Of a DNA stretch of 5,139 nt, positions 1 to 5,139 are shown piece after piece. The stretch is taken from contig JAIDEF010000415.1 in the NCBI GenBank assembly GCA_029054965.1, positions 1 to 5,139 of the forward strand, written 5' to 3'. The notes beneath the pieces were generated by a model, which did not search any database, was not told the origin of the DNA, and saw only the letters and a list, made by a program, of their open reading frames with translations. A program made the translations under genes and the position numbers. This DNA comes from Eubacterium sp. (GTDB taxonomy: Bacteria > Bacillota > Clostridia > Oscillospirales > Acutalibacteraceae). The first letter of the stretch is position 1. Each line of letters starts with the position of its first letter.

Positions 1-133
1 TTTATATACTTATTGTCAAACTTTTAAAACTATCACATAATAATTATAATTTATATTAAAGGATAATTCAACAGCAGTCCATTTTAATTTTAAATAAATT
101 TACATTTAATTAACTAAAGGTTTAAACAAATTA

Positions 134-1066
134 TCATTGCAAAACAGTTGCCAGTGCTACCACAACAGGCATTGTAACTATTGACAGCACAGATGACTGT
201 GCCGCAAGCTCTGAGCCAAGGGCAGTATCATTTTTATACTTTGCAGCATACATAGCGGTATTTGTGGCTGTAGGAGCTGATGCTGAGATTGCCATAGCCA
301 CAAGCAGTGCTCCCCTGACACCGCAAAGATAAAACACGCCTATCATACAAAGGGGTATCACCAGCAGTCTTAAAAATGAAACAAAATAGATTTCCTTTTT
401 TGCAAACATATCCTTAAAACTCGAATTAGCTAAAAATGTCCCGAAAACAATCATAGCAAGCGGAGAATTGCAGCTTCCTACAAGCTCCATCGGGTATTCA
501 ATAACATACGGAATGTCAAGCTGTAAAAAGAACAGCGGCAATCCGATTAACACAGAGATTGTACCCGGATTCAAAATAATCTTTTTTAAATCCAGCTTAG
601 CCTCGTGACCCGATATTTCATAAATACCGATTGTAAATGCAACCACATTGAATACGGCAACATAAACAGAGCAGTAAAAAATACCCTCTGTTCCTATAAC
701 ACTTTTTGCCAGAGGCAGTGCAAGAAATGCCGCATTGGAGAGAATGGTTGCGTAATGATATATTCCTCGTTCCTTCAGGCTCCTTTTTTTGAAGGTGAAA
801 AACGAAATAAGCATACCGAAAATATGGGTTGCAAAAGCACATATAAAAGCAATAAATATACCCTTGACATGCTCTGCCGAATACTCCATTGTCATAAAGG
901 TATGAACAATAGCTATGGGCAGAATAATATTGAAAAGCAAATCTATTAATCTTTTTGCGTCCTTTTGCTTAAATATACCTGTTTTGTCAGTTACAAACCC
1001 GACACCTGCAATGAGATACAAAATTAAAACCTGCAGTGCTATTGTCTTTAAATTTTCTAAAAACAA
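134..1066 (-). CDS. AEC (auxin efflux carrier) family transporter
   Basis: Predicted secondary transporter of the AEC family (Mem_trans), 310 residues, a normal length for the family. About ten hydrophobic segments are visible (near residues 8-24, 37-58, 66-91, 104-120, 127-149, 165-183, 192-212, 225-247, 252-272 and 290-308), arranged as two five-helix halves. Family-typical stretches are the NIILP at 46-50, the SNAAFLALP at 110-118 with the following IGTEG, the LNPG at 165-168, the SPLAMIVFGTFLA at 201-213, the RLLVIP at 233-238 and the ASAPTATN at 262-269. The start is a TTG (1064-1066): AGAGG lies 8 nt upstream, an in-frame stop lies just before that site, and no ATG occurs in the first helix. 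It is the last gene of the citrate synthase operon, 24 nt after the membrane protein gene. Characterised bacterial AEC members carry malate, malonate and other carboxylates; the substrate here cannot be read from sequence. Direction of transport is also unknown. Confidence 0.9.
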   Translation of the reverse strand: MFLENLKTIALQVLILYLIAGVGFVTDKTGIFKQKDAKRLIDLLFNIILPIAIVHTFMTMEYSAEHVKGIFIAFICAFATHIFGMLISFFTFKKRSLKERGIYHYATILSNAAFLALPLAKSVIGTEGIFYCSVYVAVFNVVAFTIGIYEISGHEAKLDLKKIILNPGTISVLIGLPLFFLQLDIPYVIEYPMELVGSCNSPLAMIVFGTFLANSSFKDMFAKKEIYFVSFLRLLVIPLCMIGVFYLCGVRGALLVAMAISASAPTATNTAMYAAKYKNDTALGSELAAQSSVLSIVTMPVVVALATVLQ

Positions 1067-1090
1067 AATATAATCCTCTAATCAAACTAT

Positions 1091-1909
1091 TTAATTTAAT
1101 TTTTCCTGTTTAATCTGCAAAACTGCAAACAATCCAACAGCAAAATAACTGATGCTTGTATAATCCGCAGGGTAAAGCACCTCACCTCTGCCCGAAATAA
1201 TCATTGCTATCCTCGGCAATGCAATTACCGATGCTAATACAAAGGTTGAAATTGCAGAAAAAACAAAAAGCTTTGAAACTCTGCCGCTGTTATCCAGAAT
1301 TAATATATAGCTGAAAAAGAACATCAGCATAAATGACAGAAGTAAAAATTCCAGTACTGTATCCGAATCCTTCTTAACATCAACAATTTTTATCATAATA
1401 AGTATCAGACGGGTAAATGACCATAAAACAGGAACAAGGTGCAAAAACGTAAAATTCCTGAAATCGTAATTTGAGCCCTTGACTGTAATAGAAAATACAG
1501 CAAAATAGAAACAGCAAATAAGAGCAGACAGTCCGGACAATACAAGCGGGATTATATAAGCATACTCAACATATGCTGTTTTCGAAATATAGTCGTAACA
1601 GTTAAAGCTCTTATGCAAAAAATCCGCAAACATTGTTACTGACAAAAATACAGAGCTGAAATATAATTTTTTATTACCGTCTGACAAATTTATCGGCATT
1701 AAATTCTCACACCTGTTTGAATAAACCCCTGCCAAACCAACAGCAGCAAAAACAAGAACATAAACGATAACCGGCATTATCGTACTGCCGTTAATATATC
1801 CCGTGCTTTTATCAGTAAATCTTAAAAGCTGAAAAAAGTGCACAAGACATGAGGAAAAAACCAATACTGCAATTAAATAAATCGGTAACTTTCCTCTTGC
1901 TCTTTGCAC
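1091..1909 (-). CDS. Uncharacterised eight-helix integral membrane protein
   Basis: I do not recognise a named family for this 272-residue protein. About eight hydrophobic helices are visible, near residues 9-29, 43-64, 82-99, 115-142, 154-176, 185-205, 212-238 and 250-266, joined by short loops with no soluble domain. The most distinctive stretch is PVLWSFTR at 160-167 in the fifth helix, followed by a basic and acidic loop (DVKKDSD, 177-183). The N-terminus (MQRARGK) is basic, which suggests it lies in the cytoplasm. The start is a GTG (1907-1909) with AAGGAG 7 nt upstream; the next methionine is residue 45, inside helix two, so a later start is unlikely. The gene begins 14 nt after the citrate synthase stop and is followed 24 nt later by the AEC transporter, so the three are almost certainly co-transcribed. 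It could be a transporter accessory or a sensor; no catalytic motif is visible. Confidence 0.8.
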   Translation of the reverse strand: MQRARGKLPIYLIAVLVFSSCLVHFFQLLRFTDKSTGYINGSTIMPVIVYVLVFAAVGLAGVYSNRCENLMPINLSDGNKKLYFSSVFLSVTMFADFLHKSFNCYDYISKTAYVEYAYIIPLVLSGLSALICCFYFAVFSITVKGSNYDFRNFTFLHLVPVLWSFTRLILIMIKIVDVKKDSDTVLEFLLLSFMLMFFFSYILILDNSGRVSKLFVFSAISTFVLASVIALPRIAMIISGRGEVLYPADYTSISYFAVGLFAVLQIKQEKLN

Positions 1910-1923
1910 TTTTTTTCTCCTTA

Positions 1924-3291
1924 TTATCTGTTACTTAAATCCTTAAATTCTCTTGCACGGCTGACGCTCTTATATGCCGGACGAATAATTTTACCGTTAG
2001 AGGTTAATTCCTCAAGCCTGTGTGCACACCAGCCCGCAATACGTGCAGTGGCAAAAAGAGGAGTATATAAATCCTCAGGTATACCAAGCACTTTATATAC
2101 AAGACCCGAATAAAGGTCAACATTGGCACACATTGTTTTTTCAACACCCTTTACCTCTGCAAAAACCTCAGGTGTTAAAAGCTCAATATTTTCAAGGGTT
2201 ACAAATTCCTTTTCATAGCCCTTTTCATAAGCAAGCTTTCTTGCATTTTCTTTAAGAATAACCGCTCTTGGGTCGCTCTTTGTATAAACGGCATGACCCA
2301 TACCATAAATCAGACCTAAGCCGTCACCGGCCTCGCCATTCATAATTTTAACAAGGTAATCCTTAATCTGTGACTTGTCTGTAGGGTCCGGAACATTTGC
2401 AATAATCTCATTCATCTGATTTGCAACTCGGATATTAGCACCTCCGTGCTTTGGACCCTTCAGTGAACCGAAGCCTGCAGTAATAGCTGAATAAGTATCT
2501 GTACCGCTGGAGGTAAGAACTCTTGTTGAAAATGTAGAGTTATTGCCGCCACCATGATCAGCATGAAGCATAAGACAAATATCAAGAAGCTTTGCTTCCT
2601 CGCGAGTGAACTGCTTATCAGCTCTTAACTGATATAAAATACACTCAGCAGTTGAATGCTCCTTTTTAATAGGATGAAGGAACATTGTTTTATTATAGAA
2701 CGAACGACGCTTAACCTGATAAGCAGAGTTCATAATTGTAGGCATCTGTGCAATAAGCTGAAGTGACTGACGCAGAACATTCGGAATAGAAATATCATCA
2801 GGATTTTCATCAAAGGAATAAAGAATCATAACACATCTTGCCATTTTATTCATAATATCCTTTGAGGGATTTTTCATAATCATATCCTCAATAAATTCAT
2901 CAGGCAGCTCTCTGCACTCAGCAAGCACCTCCATAAGACTTACAAGCTGCTGCTCTGTCGGGAGCTCACCGAAAAGAAGAAGCCATACCACCTCTTCAAA
3001 TCCGAATCTGTCATCCTTAACAACACTTTTGACTATATCATTTATATCATAGCCGCGGTATGACAGCTTACCGTCCTTAGGCACCTTTTCACCATCGATT
3101 ATGTAATAGCCTTCAACAGAACAAATTCGTGTAAGACCTGCCATAACACCTGTTCCGTCGCTGTTTCTTAAACCTCTCTTAACCTGATATTTCTTATAAT
3201 CAGCAGGCTTAATTGAATTATTCTTGTCAAGCTCACCGCAGAGGTTTGACAATGCATCCATTGATATTGGTGAAATATAATTAGTAGGCAT
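1924..3291 (-). CDS. gltA: Citrate synthase (citrate/2-methylcitrate synthase family)
   Basis: Condenses acetyl-CoA with oxaloacetate to give citrate in the cytoplasm; some relatives use propionyl-CoA instead. The 455 residues include the whole catalytic fold plus an N-terminal extension of about 45 residues, as in Firmicutes enzymes of this subgroup. The active-site signatures are present in order: HADHGGGN at 243-250 (His246 matches the first catalytic histidine), GPKHGGAN at 279-286 (His282), GMGHAVY at 330-336 followed by DPRA at 340-343, VDLYSG at 391-396 (Asp392 is the catalytic aspartate), and FATARIAGW at 413-421 with CAHRLEE after it. The usual glutamate after the first catalytic histidine is glycine, and the common GHRVY arginine is alanine. 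The ATG start has AAAGGAG 7 nt upstream and a strong promoter beyond it. It is the first gene of a three-gene operon. No aconitase, isocitrate dehydrogenase or prp gene is nearby, so glutamate supply is the likely role and substrate choice between citrate and methylcitrate is open. Confidence 0.95.
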   Translation of the reverse strand: MPTNYISPISMDALSNLCGELDKNNSIKPADYKKYQVKRGLRNSDGTGVMAGLTRICSVEGYYIIDGEKVPKDGKLSYRGYDINDIVKSVVKDDRFGFEEVVWLLLFGELPTEQQLVSLMEVLAECRELPDEFIEDMIMKNPSKDIMNKMARCVMILYSFDENPDDISIPNVLRQSLQLIAQMPTIMNSAYQVKRRSFYNKTMFLHPIKKEHSTAECILYQLRADKQFTREEAKLLDICLMLHADHGGGNNSTFSTRVLTSSGTDTYSAITAGFGSLKGPKHGGANIRVANQMNEIIANVPDPTDKSQIKDYLVKIMNGEAGDGLGLIYGMGHAVYTKSDPRAVILKENARKLAYEKGYEKEFVTLENIELLTPEVFAEVKGVEKTMCANVDLYSGLVYKVLGIPEDLYTPLFATARIAGWCAHRLEELTSNGKIIRPAYKSVSRAREFKDLSNR

Positions 3292-3339
3292 AAATTATCT
3301 CCTTTCGCATAGTTTGTAATAACTTATAAATTGTATTAA

Positions 3340-3369
3340 TAAAATTTAATAATAGATTTATTATACATT
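3340..3369 (+). promoter_or_regulatory. Possible sigma-E-like promoter of the spoIID-like remnant
   Basis: TAAAATT (3340-3346) agrees at 6 of 7 positions with the sigma-E -35 consensus KMATATT. After 15 nt, TATACATT (3362-3369) agrees at 6 of 8 with the -10 consensus CATACAAT. Transcription would begin near 3376, about 26 nt before the TTG start, which fits a mother-cell sporulation gene such as spoIID. The region is so AT-rich that a chance match is quite possible. The -10 box overlaps the -10 region of the opposing citrate synthase promoter. Confidence 0.25.
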
Positions 3370-3388
3370 TATTTTTAATCAAAGTCAA
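3360..3388 (-). promoter_or_regulatory. Sigma-A-type promoter of the citrate synthase operon
   Basis: On the minus strand a -35 box TTGACT (3383-3388) is separated by exactly 17 nt from a perfect -10 box TATAAT (3360-3365). Transcription should begin near 3353, giving a leader of about 60 nt that ends in the AAAGGAG site (3299-3305) before the citrate synthase ATG. The leader is very AT-rich and shows no clear hairpin, attenuator or riboswitch. The -35 box overlaps the ribosome binding site of the divergent spoIID-like remnant. This is an inference from consensus match and position. Confidence 0.8.
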
Positions 3389-3392
3389 GGAG
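3387..3392 (+). promoter_or_regulatory. Ribosome binding site deciding the TTG start of the spoIID-like frame
   Basis: AAGGAG lies 9 nt before TTG at 3402-3404. The in-frame ATG at 3393-3395 directly abuts this site with no spacer, so it is a poor start, and TTG is the better choice. A site this good at an ideal distance is the main sign that the frame is, or once was, a real gene. Confidence 0.55.
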
Positions 3393-3401
3393 ATGGGGAA
3401 T

Positions 3402-3554
3402 TTGAAAAGAGCACTAATCATATATGCGATTCTGTTTGCAATCACAATTGCTGTGCCTGCTATAGTCTGCTTTGGAAAATTTTCAGGCAGCAGCAATGGT
3501 GAATTAGTCAACATATTCAGGCAGTGCATTACTCTATTTGAGTGTTATCACTGA
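3402..3554 (+). pseudogene. spoIID: Truncated SpoIID-like N-terminus (or small single-helix membrane peptide)
   Basis: This short plus-strand frame of 50 residues begins at TTG. It starts with a basic MKRA, then one hydrophobic helix (about residues 5-24, IIYAILFAITIAVPAIVCF), then a polar tail GKFSGSSNGELVNIF. That arrangement resembles the N-terminal anchor of SpoIID, the mother-cell peptidoglycan lytic transglycosylase needed for engulfment, a protein normally of about 300 residues or more. Nothing of the SpoIID catalytic domain follows. The final 8 codons are simply the antisense of the gerAC 3' end, and the frame stops at TGA 3552-3554. The break therefore probably lies between about 3512 and 3529. 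It is divergent from citrate synthase and convergent with gerAC. The resemblance is recalled from family pattern over fewer than 40 residues, so the SpoIID name is tentative. A real small membrane peptide, or a misjoined assembly, are the alternatives. Confidence 0.45.
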
Positions 3555-4662
3555 TTTTTTTAAGATTTATATCAGACTTAACAGAAAGACTTACCGTTTT
3601 AAAATACTTGTTCCAGTCATCTGATAAAAGCTCATAGGATTCAGGGCTGTCCTTTGCAAGATACTCACCCACCCTTATTGAATCACTGTCATGCTCCTGA
3701 CAGGCTGAAAATGCACGGCTGCACAAATAAGAAATTTTTTCCTCTGCCTTGCTGCATATCATTTTAAGATGTTCTTCTTTAAGAACATTTGCAATACCTT
3801 TTTCAACCTCATTGATCATAAGATGACCATTGACATCTACTTTAAAAACGACGCCTCCGTCAACAATGTCAACCTTCTTTTTTATTTTTGTAGGTATTAC
3901 CTCAATACCGATATTGCCTAAATCCTCGTCATGAATTTCAAGGTAACAATTTTTAATCTTACCCGACATAAGCATAAATCCCAGAGTTTCCTCTTCATCA
4001 AGAACATATGATAATTTATCATCGCTGAATACTGCTATTCCGCTGAGCTCAACATTATCCTGGTCAGCTCGTTCCTTAAGAACAGGCAAATACATATCGG
4101 TAGTTTTATCGGCATACAAATTCAGCAAATCATTTGTGGTAATATAAATGCTTGTGCCCATTTTCTGCCCGTTCCCGATAAGATAAACCATATTTTCAAC
4201 AGGAACGTGTGCACCATCCTCAGAATTCTCAAGCACCTTTTTGGCATCACCATCTGCCATACAAACGGCAACATCCGCACGTGCATCCGATGAACGAAGA
4301 AAATAGTCAAGCTTATTGTTCAAATCAGTTTCACAAATCTCGCGGCTGAACACAATGATTTTATTGTGACCGAAAAACAGCTCCTTTGACATAGCTTTAT
4401 TCAGATTGGAAATTGCCTCAACGATTGTTGTTCCCTTTTCAACAGTATTTATTGTCATATTACCTTCAGGCTTTTCAACACCGGTTGATTTACCCGGATT
4501 AAGGCTCTGAACAGTAAGCTGCACACCATCCTCGGCATTATCAATTCCTATACCCTCAATAACAATCAGGTTTTTCAGATTGGTCTGGTGCATACAGCCT
4601 GAAAAAACAGAACAAATTAAAGCAATACAGACAATTATTTTAAATATTTTAAAATTTTTCAA
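3529..4662 (-). CDS. gerAC: Ger(x)C-family spore germination lipoprotein
   Basis: C subunit of a gerA-type nutrient germinant receptor, a lipoprotein held on the outer face of the spore inner membrane. The 377 residues are normal for the family. A lipoprotein signal peptide (hydrophobic 9-20) ends in VFSGC with lipidated Cys23; phenylalanine at -3 is a less usual lipobox residue. The N-terminal domain shows IEGIGID (35-41) and SKELFFGHNKIIVFSREI (92-109). The C-terminal domain begins near 205 with ELSGIAVFSDDKLSYVLDEE and continues to an acidic and tryptophan-containing end (SDDWNKYF, 347-354). The start is TTG (4660-4662): an in-frame TAA immediately precedes it, and the next methionine is residue 24, beyond the lipid cysteine. 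It overlaps the gerAB end by 14 nt, which points to coupled translation. The gerA, gerB and gerK paralogues cannot be told apart, so the symbol is generic. No terminator is visible after its stop. Confidence 0.93.
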   Translation of the reverse strand: MKNFKIFKIIVCIALICSVFSGCMHQTNLKNLIVIEGIGIDNAEDGVQLTVQSLNPGKSTGVEKPEGNMTINTVEKGTTIVEAISNLNKAMSKELFFGHNKIIVFSREICETDLNNKLDYFLRSSDARADVAVCMADGDAKKVLENSEDGAHVPVENMVYLIGNGQKMGTSIYITTNDLLNLYADKTTDMYLPVLKERADQDNVELSGIAVFSDDKLSYVLDEEETLGFMLMSGKIKNCYLEIHDEDLGNIGIEVIPTKIKKKVDIVDGGVVFKVDVNGHLMINEVEKGIANVLKEEHLKMICSKAEEKISYLCSRAFSACQEHDSDSIRVGEYLAKDSPESYELLSDDWNKYFKTVSLSVKSDINLKKISDNTQIE

Positions 4663-5139
4663 TTAACTCATCACCTGAATTCTTTTTCTTAAATATGAGA
4701 GTAAACAGCGGTATTAAAACACAAGCCACAAGATAAGGAGCAATAAGACCCGTTGGCGAAATAGTGCTTGGATCCGTAAATTCAGTCAAGGCAAAGGATA
4801 CTGCCAGTGCCAAAACGGAAGCTATTATACACTTGGTATTATTTTTGTAGCTTTTGATTGAAATTGACGAACAGTAAATAAGCAATACGGATTTAATAAA
4901 TATGCCGAATATCCAGAAGGAAATCTGTAAAACGTCAAGCCTTTCAAACAAGCCGATTTTGGCAAGCTGGAACATAGTGTAAACAGGAAAAGCCTGCAGA
5001 TTTGCAGCGTCGCCCATTGTTGCATTGATAAAAAGAATCAGTATAAATGTTGTTAAAAACGATGCTATAACTGAAAAAATGAATGGTTTGACCGCCGAGC
5101 CGGTAACCTTTTTCCCAAGGCACAGAAGCACTATAACCT
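4649..5139 (-). CDS. gerAB: GerAB-type spore germination permease, C-terminal part (cut by window edge)
   Basis: B subunit of the gerA-type germinant receptor, related to amino-acid/polyamine permeases and thought to bind the small germinant molecule. Only the last 162 residues are in the window; the frame stays open to the edge, so the true start lies beyond it (family members have about 360 residues). Four hydrophobic helices are visible, followed by a basic patch (FKKKNSGDE) at the C-terminus. The stretch FPVYTMFQLAKIGLFERLD between the first and second visible helices, then SFWIFGIFIKS, is typical of GerAB: a proline-rich turn, then a conserved ER-D-L motif before a tryptophan-bearing helix. 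The stop codon lies inside the start of gerAC (14 nt overlap). An A subunit gene would be expected further right, on the same strand. The GTG at 5129-5131 is an internal valine codon and not a start. Confidence 0.9.
   Translation of the reverse strand, partial: VIVLLCLGKKVTGSAVKPFIFSVIASFLTTFILILFINATMGDAANLQAFPVYTMFQLAKIGLFERLDVLQISFWIFGIFIKSVLLIYCSSISIKSYKNNTKCIIASVLALAVSFALTEFTDPSTISPTGLIAPYLVACVLIPLFTLIFKKKNSGDELIEKF
4668..4676 (-). promoter_or_regulatory. Weak ribosome binding site of gerAC inside the gerAB 3' end
   Basis: The minus strand reads AGGTGATGAG shortly before the TTG start of gerAC. AGGTGA is only a partial Shine-Dalgarno match, about 8 nt from the TTG, and it lies within the last codons of gerAB. 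A weak site plus a TTG start inside an overlap suggests that gerAC translation depends on ribosomes finishing gerAB, which would keep the two receptor subunits in proportion. This is inferred from layout only. Confidence 0.4.

Noticed and set aside
14..19. TTGACA on the minus strand near the left edge, a possible -35 box for a gene outside the window.
   Set aside because: The matching -10 box would lie outside the window, so it cannot be supported from this sequence.
1..133. Search for a terminator or small gene downstream of the AEC transporter.
   Set aside because: Only weak AT-only inverted repeats are present, with no GC-bearing stem followed by a T run and no frame with a ribosome binding site.
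605..949. Plus-strand open frame of 114 codons inside the AEC transporter gene.
   Set aside because: It is antisense to a well-supported gene, rich in Cys, Asn and Lys without domain structure, and has no convincing start site.
1904..2255. Two plus-strand open frames antisense to the citrate synthase 3' end.
   Set aside because: They shadow a gene with clear catalytic motifs, overlap each other in different frames and show no protein-like features.
3438..3453. Small inverted repeat with arms GCAAT and ATTGC around CACA.
   Set aside because: A five-pair stem without a following T run, inside the membrane-helix codons of the spoIID-like frame; likely chance.
3281..3529. Minus-strand frame of 82 codons whose ATG overlaps the gerAC stop (TAATG) and whose end overlaps the citrate synthase start.
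   Set aside because: The TAATG overlap could suggest coupled translation, but there is no good ribosome binding site. The frame is antisense to the spoIID-like sequence, runs straight through the citrate synthase promoter, and its I/L/N-rich composition is what AT-rich noncoding DNA gives by chance.
4122..4310. Minus-strand frame of 62 codons inside gerAC.
   Set aside because: It is an out-of-frame shadow of the gerAC coding sequence.
4825..5025. Minus-strand frame of 66 codons inside gerAB.
   Set aside because: It is an out-of-frame shadow of the gerAB membrane helices.

Overview
The window looks like chromosomal DNA of a low-GC, endospore-forming anaerobic Firmicute (class Clostridia). 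The reasons are the AT-rich composition, strong purine-rich Shine-Dalgarno sites with frequent TTG/GTG starts, a gerA-type spore germinant receptor operon, and a Firmicutes-style citrate synthase with an N-terminal extension. The genus cannot be fixed from this sequence.

Layout. All intact genes are on the minus strand, in two transcription units. At the right is the end of a spore germinant-receptor operon: the 3' part of a gerAB-type gene (4649 to the window edge) overlaps a complete gerAC-type lipoprotein gene (3529-4662). At the left is a tight operon read from a near-consensus promoter (3360-3388): citrate synthase (1924-3291), an unrecognised eight-helix membrane protein (1091-1909) and an AEC-family transporter (134-1066), with gaps of 14 and 24 nt. 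No tRNA, rRNA, CRISPR array, insertion sequence or long repeat was seen.

The 237-base stretch between the two units (3292-3528) holds the most unusual item. A plus-strand reading frame with a very good ribosome binding site and a TTG start (3402) encodes a short basic N-terminus and one membrane helix. It resembles the beginning of the sporulation protein SpoIID, but it ends after 50 codons by running into the antisense strand of the gerAC 3' end. It looks like a spoIID start amputated by a rearrangement (or by a misjoined assembly), although a genuine small membrane peptide is not excluded. The citrate synthase promoter overlaps its ribosome binding site.

How the genes work together. GerAB and GerAC are subunits of an inner spore-membrane receptor that senses small germinants. 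The left operon combines entry of carbon into citrate with a permease family known to carry carboxylates, so an organic-acid link is plausible but unproven. The 133 bases left of the AEC gene are AT-rich, with no convincing gene or intrinsic terminator. No clearly new multi-gene system is present; the truncated spoIID-like locus and the citrate synthase operon are the points worth following.
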